From Arthrobacter sp. (GTDB lineage: Bacteria; Actinomycetota; Actinomycetes; Actinomycetales; Micrococcaceae): DNA of 9,953 nucleotides. The notes beneath the pieces are model-generated. The model was not told where the DNA came from and made no database searches. It saw only the letters and a list, made by a program, of their open reading frames with translations. The DNA is taken from assembly GCA_031178585.1 (NCBI GenBank), contig JAPSIT010000058.1, positions 1 to 9,953 on the forward strand, written 5' to 3'. The translations under genes were made by a program, and so were the position numbers. Below, piece by piece: positions 1 to 7,128 of this stretch. Position 1 is the stretch's first letter; every line of letters starts with the position of its first letter.

Positions 1-16
1 ATGGAGGACACCCGCA

Positions 17-931
17 ATGGCACTTGGCGGAAACCCGATCTTCAACGGAAAGAACTTCCGTGAAGCCACCCAGGCACCGCCTGTTCCGCAGGCGTACGGG
101 CAGAACCCGTATGGCCAGTACGGCCAGGGCGGCTACGGCCAGACGCCGGTAATGAACGCGCCCGGAGGCTGGCAGCAGCAGCCGAACATGACGGATGACC
201 AGCTGCAGCAGATGTACAACCGGCCGGCAGCGGGACCCGCTGAAACCGGCCGGATGACCTACGACGACGTCATTGTCAAGACCGCAATGTGCCTGGCCGT
301 GGTGATGGCCGGCGCTGCAGTAACGCTGTTCGTCAGCCTTTCGCTGGCAACCATGCTGATGATTGTCGGCGCGCTGGGCGGGTTCGTGCTGGCCCTCGTC
401 AATACGTTCAAGAAGCAGCCCTCGCCCGCGCTCATCCTGGCCTACGCCGGACTTGAAGGCCTGTTCCTCGGCGGACTGACCCGGATCCTGGACGGCATGT
501 TCCCAGGCGTCGGGCTGCAGGCAGTCATCGGGACGCTCTCCGTGTTCGCGGTAACGCTCGTGCTCTTCAAGAGCGGCAAGGTGCGCGCCACCCCCAAGGC
601 GATGCGTTTCTTCATGATTGCCCTTATCGGCTACGCCGTCTTTGCCCTCGTCAACATGGTCATGATGATGACTGGCGCCGTGCAGGAACCGTTTGGCCTA
701 CGCACGAGCTTTGAGATCTTCGGCATCCCGCTGGGCGTCTTCATCGGCATCCTCGCCATTGGCCTGGCAGCCTTCTCGCTGATTATGGACTTCACCAGCA
801 TCGAAGCGGGTGTCAGCAGCGGCGCCCCGGAACGCTTTGCCTGGACCGCAGCGTTTGGCCTCACCGTCACCCTGGTCTGGCTGTACGTGGAAATCATCCG
901 ACTGCTCTCCATCCTCCGCGGCGAGGAGTAG
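17..931 (+). CDS. Bax inhibitor-1/YccA family integral membrane protein
   Basis: 304 residues. Residues 1-85 are soluble and rich in Gln, Gly, Tyr and Pro, with four YGQ units at about 27-42. About seven hydrophobic segments follow, roughly at 87-107, 110-131, 137-157, 166-186, 197-218, 237-257 and 273-298. Family hallmarks are the acidic site in LIMDFTSIEAG (D258) and the C-terminal TLVWLYVEIIRLL. The family belongs to the BI-1/TMBIM superfamily, whose members act as pH-sensitive calcium leak channels or stress modulators; the role of this actinobacterial branch is not established. The start follows GGAGGA at 4-9 with a 7-nt spacer. It appears monocistronic, converges on the thiolase gene and ends at a strong terminator. 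The extended low-complexity N-terminus is longer than in minimal BI-1 proteins. Family assignment is firm, function is not. Confidence 0.9.
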   Translation: MALGGNPIFNGKNFREATQAPPVPQAYGQNPYGQYGQGGYGQTPVMNAPGGWQQQPNMTDDQLQQMYNRPAAGPAETGRMTYDDVIVKTAMCLAVVMAGAAVTLFVSLSLATMLMIVGALGGFVLALVNTFKKQPSPALILAYAGLEGLFLGGLTRILDGMFPGVGLQAVIGTLSVFAVTLVLFKSGKVRATPKAMRFFMIALIGYAVFALVNMVMMMTGAVQEPFGLRTSFEIFGIPLGVFIGILAIGLAAFSLIMDFTSIEAGVSSGAPERFAWTAAFGLTVTLVWLYVEIIRLLSILRGEE

Positions 932-973
932 GCCGGCACGGCGTAACGCCGTCGGAGTCCAACAAGACGTCCA

Positions 974-1009
974 AAAAGTGGGTCCCGCCAGATGGCGGGG
1001 CCCACTTTT
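974..1009. terminator. Bidirectional intrinsic terminator between convergent genes
   Basis: The arms at 974-989 and 994-1009 form a 16-bp stem with one G-U pair and a 4-nt AGAT loop. The outer four pairs are A-T, so the plus strand ends in TTTTGTCTT and the minus strand in TTTTT. It lies between the stops of the convergent BI-1 and thiolase genes and can serve both. Confidence 0.9.
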
Positions 1010-1021
1010 GTCTTCGGGCGC

Positions 1022-2260
1022 TTAGCTGAGGCGCTCCAGAACCACGGCCATGCCCTGTCCGCCGCCGACGCAGAGGGTGGCCAGGCCCATCGTTCCGTCC
1101 GTCTCGCGCAGCCCGTTGAGCAGCGTGGTGGTTAGGCGGGCGCCGGTCATGCCGAACGGATGTCCCAAGGCAATGGCGCCACCGTGGACGTTAAGTTTCG
1201 CGGGGTCGATGTCCAGTTCCCGCGCGCTGGCCAGCACCTGGACGGCGAAGGCCTCATTAAGTTCTACGAGGTCCAGGTCGCCGATTCCGAGCCCGGCCGC
1301 GGCCAGGGCCCGCCGGGTGGACTCCACCGGCCCCATGCCCATCAGTTCCGGCGACAGTGCGCTGACGCCCGTTGACACGATCCGCGCCAAAGGCTCCAGG
1401 CCCAGCTCCCGCGCCCGGGAATCGCTCATGATGACCGTGGCTGCCGCGCCGTCGTTGAGGGGGCAGGCGTTCCCGGCCGTGACGGTTCCTTCCCGGCGGA
1501 ACACGGGTTGCAGTGCGCTGACCGCTTCGAGGGTGACGCCGGAGCGCGGGGAGTCGTCCCGCTCCACGACGGTTCCGTCACGGCGTTCGTACGGCGTGAT
1601 TTCCCGGGCATAGAACCCGGAGGCGATGGCGGCCTCGGTCCGGTTCTGGCTGAGCACGGCCCATTCGTCCTGGTCCGGGCGGCTGATGCCGTAGGAGGTG
1701 GCTACGTTCTCCGCCGTCTGGCCCATGGCGATGTAAACGTCCGGCATCCGGCCGCCGAGCCGCGGGTCCGTCCAAGGCGTGTTGGACTCGGCCCGCGCCG
1801 CCGTGCGCTGGCGGGCCGGTTCGAATACGGGGTTGTGGTTGCCGGCATCAGTCTCCCCGGCGCCGGCCCAGTTTTGGTAACGCGAGACCGCCTCGACCCC
1901 GCCGGCGACGAACGCGTGGCCCTCGCCCGCCTTGATCGCGTGATAGGCCATCCGGATGGTTTGCAGGCTTGAGGCGCAGAACCGGTTGATCGTGGCAGCG
2001 GGCACGTTGTCCAGACCTGTCAGGATGGTCACCACGCGCGCCATGTTCGAACCGGCTTCGCCGCTGGGCTCGGCGCAGCCGAGATAGAGGTCATCCAGCC
2101 CGGGCCCGCTGTCTCCGGAAGGGTCGAAGGACGGCAGCTTGGCCAGAGCGGCACTGACCATGGCGGCGGCCAGGTCATCAGGGCGTTCGTCTTTTAGCGA
2201 ACCCTTGAAAGCGCGGCCGATCGGGCTTCTGGCGGTTGAAACGATGACTGCTTCCGGCAT
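1022..2260 (-). CDS. Acetyl-CoA C-acyltransferase (thiolase family)
   Basis: 412 residues, the usual length for a type I/II thiolase. It either condenses two acetyl-CoA to acetoacetyl-CoA or cleaves 3-ketoacyl-CoA in beta-oxidation; the sequence alone does not settle which. All active-site blocks are present: nucleophile C95 in NRFCASSLQTI, the NEAF block at 335-338, H367 in GHPFG and the second catalytic Cys C397 in CVGGGQG. The substrate-loop motif reads TAGNACPLNDGAA, with a Cys and a Pro where biosynthetic thiolases often have Ser and Gly; this leans toward a FadA-like 3-ketoacyl thiolase. It starts 21 nt after the galK stop and could be the last gene of the gal operon, but no good Shine-Dalgarno precedes its ATG. 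A TAGGCT hexamer lies 6 nt upstream, so a separate leaderless transcript is possible. There is no metabolic link to galactose. Confidence 0.93.
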   Translation of the reverse strand: MPEAVIVSTARSPIGRAFKGSLKDERPDDLAAAMVSAALAKLPSFDPSGDSGPGLDDLYLGCAEPSGEAGSNMARVVTILTGLDNVPAATINRFCASSLQTIRMAYHAIKAGEGHAFVAGGVEAVSRYQNWAGAGETDAGNHNPVFEPARQRTAARAESNTPWTDPRLGGRMPDVYIAMGQTAENVATSYGISRPDQDEWAVLSQNRTEAAIASGFYAREITPYERRDGTVVERDDSPRSGVTLEAVSALQPVFRREGTVTAGNACPLNDGAAATVIMSDSRARELGLEPLARIVSTGVSALSPELMGMGPVESTRRALAAAGLGIGDLDLVELNEAFAVQVLASARELDIDPAKLNVHGGAIALGHPFGMTGARLTTTLLNGLRETDGTMGLATLCVGGGQGMAVVLERLS

Positions 2261-2281
2261 GCGCCAAGCCTACGCCCGCTG

Positions 2282-3442
2282 CTACGCCACCCGCATCGCC
2301 CCGGCCGAGGGTGTGACGGTGAAGAGATCCGGTGCGGTGTAGCCCGCCTGCTCAAAGGCCTGTACGACGGCGGTACGCACCCGCTGCTCTTCAGCCACCG
2401 GAGTCAGTGCGATCGCCGCGCCGCCAAACCCGCCGCCGGTCATCCTGGCGCCAATGGCGCCGTGCGTCCGGGCTGTCGCGACCGCAAGGTCCAGTTCCGG
2501 GCAGGAGATTTCGAAGTCGTCGCGCATGGAAACGTGGCTGGCGTCCAGCAGCGCGCCGATCGAGGACGGCCCCTCGCCGTCCAGCAGCTCGACTGTCTGC
2601 AGGACCCGGTCATTTTCAGTGACAACGTGGCGGACCCGGCGAAAAGTGACGTCATCCAGGAGGCCGCTTGCCTCTTCAAGATCTTCCAGCGCAACGTCGC
2701 GGAGCGCCTTGACGCCGAGCACTTCAGCGCCGAGTTCGCAGGCCTCGCGGCGGGAGGCGTAGCCGCCGTCGGCGTGTGAGTGGGAGACCTTGGTATCGAT
2801 CACGAGCATGGCCAGGCCTGCTTCTTCGGCGGCAAATGGCACCAGCCGGACCGCCTGGTTGCGGCAGTCCAGAAACACGGCATGCCCGGCCGCCCCCCGC
2901 AGGGAGGCCGACTGGTCCATGATTCCCGTGGGCGCGCCGACGAAGTCGTTCTCAGCGCGTTGCGTGGCGCGCACCATGTCTTCAGGGCTGAGTCCTGCCC
3001 CGGTGATGTCGTTCAGGGCCGAGATCACCGCGCATTCGATGGCATGGGAGGAGGAGAGCCCGGCGCCGAGCGGGACATCGGAGTCCAAGAGCAGGTCCAG
3101 GCCGGGGAGGTCGATTCCGCGCTGTTGCAGCGACCACATGACGCCGAGCGGGTACTTCGTCCAGCCCTTGGCGGAGTGCCGCTCAAGCTGCGACGTATCG
3201 GTCGTCGTCAGGCCCTGGTCCCCGTAGGTGGACAGCAGGCGGACCTTGCCGTCGGACCGGACCCCGACGGCGACACGCGCCGTCCTGTCGATGGCGAAGG
3301 GCAGCACGAAGCCTTCGTTGTAGTCCGTGTGTTCCCCGATCAGGTTGACGCGGCCCGGAGCCTGCCAGATGCCGTCCGGTTCCCGTCCGAAGGCGCTGCT
3401 GAACTGTCCGGCGACGTTCACAGGGCTGGCGGCAGCGGTCAT
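2282..3442 (-). CDS. galK: Galactokinase
   Basis: 386 residues, typical for the family. GalK phosphorylates alpha-D-galactose with ATP to galactose 1-phosphate, the first committed Leloir step, in the cytoplasm. The galactokinase signature GRVNLIGEHTDY lies at 30-41, with R31 as the expected active-site Arg. The GHMP ATP-binding loop PLGAGLSSSHAIE is at about 124-136. The catalytic base is D176 in GIMDQSAS, and GHMP motif 3 is MTGGGFGGA at about 334-342. The loop carries His-Ala-Ile where many galactokinases have Ala-Ser-Leu. The ATG overlaps the galT stop in an ATGA junction, and GAAGGAG at 3450-3456 sits 7 nt upstream, indicating co-transcription and translational coupling with galT. Identification is secure. 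Confidence 0.97.
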   Translation of the reverse strand: MTAAASPVNVAGQFSSAFGREPDGIWQAPGRVNLIGEHTDYNEGFVLPFAIDRTARVAVGVRSDGKVRLLSTYGDQGLTTTDTSQLERHSAKGWTKYPLGVMWSLQQRGIDLPGLDLLLDSDVPLGAGLSSSHAIECAVISALNDITGAGLSPEDMVRATQRAENDFVGAPTGIMDQSASLRGAAGHAVFLDCRNQAVRLVPFAAEEAGLAMLVIDTKVSHSHADGGYASRREACELGAEVLGVKALRDVALEDLEEASGLLDDVTFRRVRHVVTENDRVLQTVELLDGEGPSSIGALLDASHVSMRDDFEISCPELDLAVATARTHGAIGARMTGGGFGGAAIALTPVAEEQRVRTAVVQAFEQAGYTAPDLFTVTPSAGAMRVA

Positions 3443-4632
3443 GCGGAAGCTCCTTCGGTGAGGCCCCGCACGGAGGAGGCGACCGCTGACGCGGCCAGCG
3501 TGGACGGGGCGGGGGTGGTGTCGGGAGAGCCCGGAACAGCGAGAGTGCGCAGCCGCTCCGCCACAAGTTCCGGAGTGGTGTCGTTAATGAAGGCTCCCAT
3601 GGCTGCCTCCGATCCTGCCAGAAATTTCAGCTTGTCGGCAGCACGGCGCGGTGAGGTCAGCTGCAGGTGCAGGTAACCGGACGGGCGGAAAAGCCGGTCA
3701 ACAGGTGCCTGGTGCCATGCCGAGATGTAGGGGGTCGGGGTGGGGTAGAGAGCGTCAAGGCGCTTGAGCAGGTCCAGGTAGACGTGCGCGAGCTCGTCCT
3801 TTTCGGCGCCGGTGAGGCCCGCAAGGTCGGGGACCTGGCGGTGCGGCACGAGGTGGACCTCGAGGGGCCAGCGGGCAGCGAACGGAACGTAGGCGCTGAA
3901 GTTGTCGCTTTCGAGCACCATCCTGCTGCCGTCCTCCCGTTCGGCCTTCAGGAGCGAACCGGTCAGCGTCTGCCTGCCACCGGCGTCGTCGTAGAACTTT
4001 CCTGCCGCGGCGCCCATCACGGCAGCCCGGGGCGTGACATACGGGTAGGCGTAGATCTGCCCGTGAGGGTGGTGCAGGGTTACGCCGATATCGGCTCCCC
4101 GGTTTTCGAAGGGAAAAACCTGCTTGATGCCGGGGAGGGCGCTCAGGGCCGCGGTGCGGTGGGCCCACGCTTCCACCACGGTCCTGGCCCGGGTTTCTGT
4201 CAGTCCGCTGAAGGATCCGGTGTGCTCGGGCGTAAATGTCACCACCTCGCACCTGCCGAAGGCCGGCGCCGTGGTTCCCCAGCCTGCGTTGTCGGGGACC
4301 GGACCCGCAGCCGGGCCAAGGGAGGGAAAACGGTTCTCAAACACCACAACGTCGTAGTCAGGGGCAGGGATCTCGGAGGGATTGGATGCGGTGGTGGGGC
4401 AGATCGGGCACTGGTCAGCCGGGGGCAGATGCGTCCGGGTCTGGCGGTGGGCGGCCACAGCCACCCATTCTCCCGTCAGCGCGTCGAACCGGACCTCGCC
4501 GGGTTCCGCCCGGGCGGGAAGGTCACGGAGGTCCGGTGTTTCTTCCACTGAGCGCGCGCGGCAGGACCCGGCGTCGTCGAAGTAAAACAGTTCCCGGCCG
4601 TCGGCGAGGCTGGTGCTGGTAATGGAGATCAT
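3439..4632 (-). CDS. galT: Galactose-1-phosphate uridylyltransferase
   Basis: 397 residues from the chosen start. GalT exchanges UMP between UDP-glucose and galactose 1-phosphate, yielding UDP-galactose and glucose 1-phosphate. It is a HIT-superfamily enzyme. The catalytic motif HPHGQ lies at 188-192; by analogy to E. coli, H190 is the uridylylated nucleophile. Probable zinc ligands are C75 and C78 in CPICP, H137 and H188. The C-terminal domain has EVHLVPHR at 258-265 and the late HLQLTSP at 322-328. The last 35 residues form a Pro/Ser/Ala/Thr-rich tail that looks disordered. An in-frame ATG at 4734 would add 34 residues, but ATG 4632 has AAAGGA at 4641-4646 with an 8-nt spacer, and the upstream stretch resembles promoter DNA. 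First gene of the gal operon. Confidence 0.96.
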   Translation of the reverse strand: MISITSTSLADGRELFYFDDAGSCRARSVEETPDLRDLPARAEPGEVRFDALTGEWVAVAAHRQTRTHLPPADQCPICPTTASNPSEIPAPDYDVVVFENRFPSLGPAAGPVPDNAGWGTTAPAFGRCEVVTFTPEHTGSFSGLTETRARTVVEAWAHRTAALSALPGIKQVFPFENRGADIGVTLHHPHGQIYAYPYVTPRAAVMGAAAGKFYDDAGGRQTLTGSLLKAEREDGSRMVLESDNFSAYVPFAARWPLEVHLVPHRQVPDLAGLTGAEKDELAHVYLDLLKRLDALYPTPTPYISAWHQAPVDRLFRPSGYLHLQLTSPRRAADKLKFLAGSEAAMGAFINDTTPELVAERLRTLAVPGSPDTTPAPSTLAASAVASSVRGLTEGASA

Positions 4633-4696
4633 GCGTCGTGTCCTTTGAGCGCGGTAGGCCGGCGGTCCGGCGGGCACACAACCAGTGTGGCACAAA

Positions 4697-4727
4697 TCGA
4701 CCAAAAACAAATACTTTCGAACAAAAA
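4697..4727. repeat. Operator-like direct repeats in the gal control region
   Basis: TCGACCAAAAA at 4697-4707 and TCGAACAAAAA at 4717-4727 match at 10 of 11 positions. Their starts are 20 bp apart, close to two helical turns, so a regulator could bind the same face of the DNA. The TTCGAACA core of the second copy resembles sites of DeoR/GlpR-type sugar regulators; this is a resemblance only, and no regulator gene is in the window. Confidence 0.5.
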
Positions 4728-4781
4728 GCAACAAATTACAGCTGGGACCCGAGGTTGCCGCCCGGGCTTGCGCAAGAGTTG

Positions 4782-4787
4782 TACGGT
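4782..4787 (+). promoter_or_regulatory. Candidate -10 for a leaderless epimerase transcript
   Basis: TACGGT ends 7 nt before ATG 4795, which would place transcription initiation at or next to the start codon. There is no proper Shine-Dalgarno before this ATG, and leaderless mRNAs are common in actinobacteria. A well-spaced -35 is not evident: the nearest TTGCCG lies 21 nt upstream, which is too far. Confidence 0.4.
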
Positions 4788-4794
4788 AAGTTCC

Positions 4795-5757
4795 ATGACT
4801 TCCGGCGTCGTAACCGAACCCCGCGATGACCAGCCCGAACGCAGGCGGTATGCCTCAGGTCGGCAGTATGAACTCAGGCGCGGTGATGCGCTCGCCGTCG
4901 TAACCGAACTCGCAGCGGGGCTGCGGTGGTACAGCCGGGCCGGCGTCCAGCTGACGGAGTCCTACGCGGACACGGAGATCCCGCCGGGCGGGGCAGGCAT
5001 CACCCTGGCGCCCTGGGCGAATCGTGTGGAGGACGGCGTCTGGCTGCTTAACGGCAAGAAGCAACAGCTGGACATCACGGAGGTGTCCAAGAACAACGCA
5101 AGCCACGGACTCCTGCGCAACAGCTCCTACACGCTGGTGGCGGAGACCGAGTTTTCGGTGACCTTGGAGGCCCCGGTGTTCCCCCAGCACGGATATCCGT
5201 TCCTCGTGCGGCACCGGGTGGAGTACTCCCTTGCCGAGGACCTGGGGTTGGTGGTGCGCCAGACGCTGATCAACGACTCGCTGGCGGACGCGCCGTTCGT
5301 GCTCGGGGCGCACCCGTACCTGCGGCTCGGTCAAGTTCCCAGCGAGGAGCTCACCCTCACAGTCCGGGCCGCAACCCGCTTGGTGGCGGATGAGCGGCTG
5401 ATCCCGCGGAGCTCAGAACCGGTCAGCGGCGAGACCGACCTGCGCCGGGGCCGGACGGTGGGGGACCTTGACATTGACGTCTCCATGACGGACCTGGAAT
5501 TCGACGGCGGCATCGCCCGCCACACGCTGGCTGCCGCCGATGGCCGGAGCGTCAGCCTCTGGCAGGATGCCGGGTGCGCCTTCGCCCACGTCTTCGTCTC
5601 CACCAAGTACCCCGGAAGGACCAAGGCCGTGGCTATCGAGCCCATGACTGGACCGGCCAACGCGTTCAACTCCGGCCAAGGCCTGCGCTGGCTTGCACCG
5701 AATGATGCTTTCACCATGACGTGGGGGATCAGCGCATCCCTTGACAGCGGTTCCTGA
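4795..5757 (+). CDS. Aldose 1-epimerase (mutarotase) family protein
   Basis: 320 residues from ATG 4795. The family interconverts alpha and beta anomers of hexoses and would supply alpha-galactose to GalK. Motifs match the galactose-mutarotase fold: LAPWANRVEDG with N76/R77 for sugar binding, SHGLLR with H104, GAHPYL with probable catalytic H173, and AIEPMTGPANAFN with probable catalytic base E282. A longer frame opens at 4645 and would add 50 residues, but that stretch runs through the A/T-rich operator region, lacks family similarity and looks non-coding. The gene is divergent from galTK, which supports a galactose role. The actinobacterial 'aldose 1-epimerase family' also contains members of untested specificity (for example the glucose-6-phosphate epimerase-like YeaD group), so I give no galM symbol. 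Confidence 0.9.
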   Translation: MTSGVVTEPRDDQPERRRYASGRQYELRRGDALAVVTELAAGLRWYSRAGVQLTESYADTEIPPGGAGITLAPWANRVEDGVWLLNGKKQQLDITEVSKNNASHGLLRNSSYTLVAETEFSVTLEAPVFPQHGYPFLVRHRVEYSLAEDLGLVVRQTLINDSLADAPFVLGAHPYLRLGQVPSEELTLTVRAATRLVADERLIPRSSEPVSGETDLRRGRTVGDLDIDVSMTDLEFDGGIARHTLAAADGRSVSLWQDAGCAFAHVFVSTKYPGRTKAVAIEPMTGPANAFNSGQGLRWLAPNDAFTMTWGISASLDSGS

Positions 5758-5766
5758 CAGCGGCCC

Positions 5767-5796
5767 TTGCGTTTCCCATAGCCGCACAGCTAGGGA
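5767..5796 (+). promoter_or_regulatory. Candidate promoter for the AI-2E/ilvA/rhomboid run
   Basis: TTGCGT at 5767-5772 and TAGGGA at 5791-5796 are separated by 18 nt. Initiation would fall near 5803, a few bases before ATG 5808, giving a nearly leaderless mRNA. That fits the weak Shine-Dalgarno at this start. It lies in the 50-nt gap after the epimerase gene, so read-through from that gene is also possible. Confidence 0.35.
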
Positions 5797-5807
5797 ATTA
5801 TGGGGCT

Positions 5808-7124
5808 ATGACGCCAGCCAAGGACTTTCCGCCGGATGAGCCGGCCAGGCCAGCCATCCTTCCCCCCTCGCGGCCCAGGACGGAGCGGGAAATAGAGCAG
5901 GACATTCCCTACGGCGTGCGCATCGCGGCGGCCTGGTCATGGAGGCTGGGCCTGATCCTGCTGGTCATGGGAGCACTGGTCTGGCTGCTCGGCAAGATCA
6001 GCTTCCTCATCATTCCGGTCATGGTGGCGGCGCTGCTGGCCGGCCTGCTTAGCCCGGTGGTCGGGTGGCTGCGCTCGCAGCGTCTCCCGAACGGGCTGGC
6101 GGTCGCCGTGACGGTGCTGGCATTCATCGGGCTGATTGCCGGAGCTCTCGCGCTGGTGGGGCGCCAGCTGGTCCTTGGCTTCCGGGAGCTGTGGAGCGAG
6201 GCGCTGGCGGGGATCCAGCAGATCCAGGACTGGCTGGCCCAGGGGCCGCTGCACCTGACTGCGGCCCAGATCGACCAGTACATCCAGGAGGCCACGACGG
6301 CGCTGCAGGACAACAGCCGCAGCATCCTCACCGGAGCGCTTTCCTTCGGCAGCACGGCAGGACATTTCGCCGCGGGGATGATCCTTGCCCTCTTCATCCT
6401 GATCTTCTTCCTCCTCGAAGGCGGCCGGATCTGGGCCTTCCTGGTCCGGCTGCTGCCCCGGCGCGCCCGCATTCCCGCCGACGGTGCCGGGCGCCGCGGC
6501 TGGGCCTCCATGGTCAGCTACGCGCGGATCCAGATGTTCGTGGCCTTCGTGGATGCGGTGGGCATCGGAGCGGGCGCGGCCATCATCGGAGTTCCGCTGG
6601 CACTGCCGCTGGGCGTGCTGGTGTTCATCGGTTCATTCATTCCCATCGTCGGTGCCCTGATAACGGGAGCCATCGCCGTGCTGCTGGCTCTCGTCGCGAA
6701 CGGTCCGGTCAACGCCCTGGTGATGCTGGGCATCGTGCTCCTGGTGCAGCAGTTGGAAAGCCATATCCTGCAGCCGCTCGTCATGGGCAAGGCCGTGGCG
6801 CTACACCCGGTGGCCGTTATCCTCGCCGTCGCGGCCGGTTCCTACCTTGCGGGCATCCCCGGAGCCCTGTTCTCGGTCCCCATCCTGGCCGTAGCAAATT
6901 CGGCGATTCGGTATATTGCCGGCAGAACGTGGGAACATGATCAGGTACTGGCTGCCGCGCGCGGTGCGTTTGCGGCGGGCTCGGCCGGCACCGGCCAGGA
7001 CAACACCATTAAGGAAGCCCGCCTGCCGGGCGCTGGCCACGGCAAGGACGCCGGGCATGGAACGGGGACTCCGGGCAGCGAGGCTGCCCCTGGCCCCGAA
7101 ACTGAATTTCCCAAAGGAGAATAA
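5808..7124 (+). CDS. AI-2E family transporter (PF01594-type membrane protein)
   Basis: 438 residues. Residues 1-40 are cytosolic and Pro/acid-rich. Hydrophobic segments lie at about 46-86 (two), 97-120, 183-205, 245-261, 265-297, 300-325 and 332-365. A soluble region at about 125-180 is followed by the hallmark QQLESHILQPLVMGKAVALHP at 314-334, diagnostic of the family. Family members have been linked to AI-2 export (TqsA) or to sodium/proton antiport; substrate cannot be inferred here, and no LuxS or Lsr gene is nearby. Residues after about 385 form a Gly/Ala/Pro-rich, probably disordered tail with GHGKDAGHGTG. The last codons, for PKGE, also contain the ribosome binding site of the next gene. 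First gene of a three-gene run. Confidence 0.9.
   Translation: MTPAKDFPPDEPARPAILPPSRPRTEREIEQDIPYGVRIAAAWSWRLGLILLVMGALVWLLGKISFLIIPVMVAALLAGLLSPVVGWLRSQRLPNGLAVAVTVLAFIGLIAGALALVGRQLVLGFRELWSEALAGIQQIQDWLAQGPLHLTAAQIDQYIQEATTALQDNSRSILTGALSFGSTAGHFAAGMILALFILIFFLLEGGRIWAFLVRLLPRRARIPADGAGRRGWASMVSYARIQMFVAFVDAVGIGAGAAIIGVPLALPLGVLVFIGSFIPIVGALITGAIAVLLALVANGPVNALVMLGIVLLVQQLESHILQPLVMGKAVALHPVAVILAVAAGSYLAGIPGALFSVPILAVANSAIRYIAGRTWEHDQVLAAARGAFAAGSAGTGQDNTIKEARLPGAGHGKDAGHGTGTPGSEAAPGPETEFPKGE
7113..7120 (+). promoter_or_regulatory. ilvA ribosome binding site inside the preceding gene
   Basis: AAAGGAGA lies within the last codons of the AI-2E-family gene and 8 nt before GTG 7129. It fixes the ilvA start at GTG. 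Ribosomes terminating at 7124 would stop beside it, which suggests translational coupling. Confidence 0.8.
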
Positions 7125-7128
7125 GTTC

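Larger units (their letters stand above)
4633..4794. promoter_or_regulatory. Divergent galT / aldose-epimerase control region
   Basis: This 162-bp gap separates divergent galT and the epimerase gene and must hold promoters for both. The galT Shine-Dalgarno is at 4641-4646 on the minus strand. An A/T-rich patch at about 4691-4740 stands out from the GC-rich surroundings and carries the direct repeats listed separately. No convincing -35/-10 pair for galT could be fixed; CACACT, read on the minus strand just past the A/T-rich patch toward galT (about 4685-4690), is a weak -10 candidate. Joint control of both transcripts is an inference from layout. Confidence 0.6.

Noticed and set aside
1..63. 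A 20-codon frame starting with ATG at position 1, overlapping the start of the BI-1 gene
   Set aside because: It runs out of frame over the ribosome binding site and beginning of the real gene; there is no visible initiation signal, and its upstream is outside the window.
2780..4551. Two long plus-strand open frames (298 and 294 codons) antisense to galK and galT
   Set aside because: They mirror well-identified genes, have low-complexity Arg/Gly/Val-rich translations with no motifs, and long antisense frames are expected in high-GC coding DNA.
5743..5765. Short duplicated TGACAGCGG at the end of the epimerase gene
   Set aside because: Only two 9-bp copies, one of them coding, with no associated structure; probably chance or a trivial duplication.
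5808..7124. Quorum-sensing (AI-2) role for the AI-2E family gene
   Set aside because: The family name is historical; no luxS or lsr genes are in the window, and many members have other or unknown substrates.
6916..7128. N-terminal extension of threonine ammonia-lyase to ATG 6916
   Set aside because: It overlaps the coding end of the AI-2E gene, its sequence is Arg/Ala-rich and unlike the family, and a good ribosome binding site supports GTG 7129.
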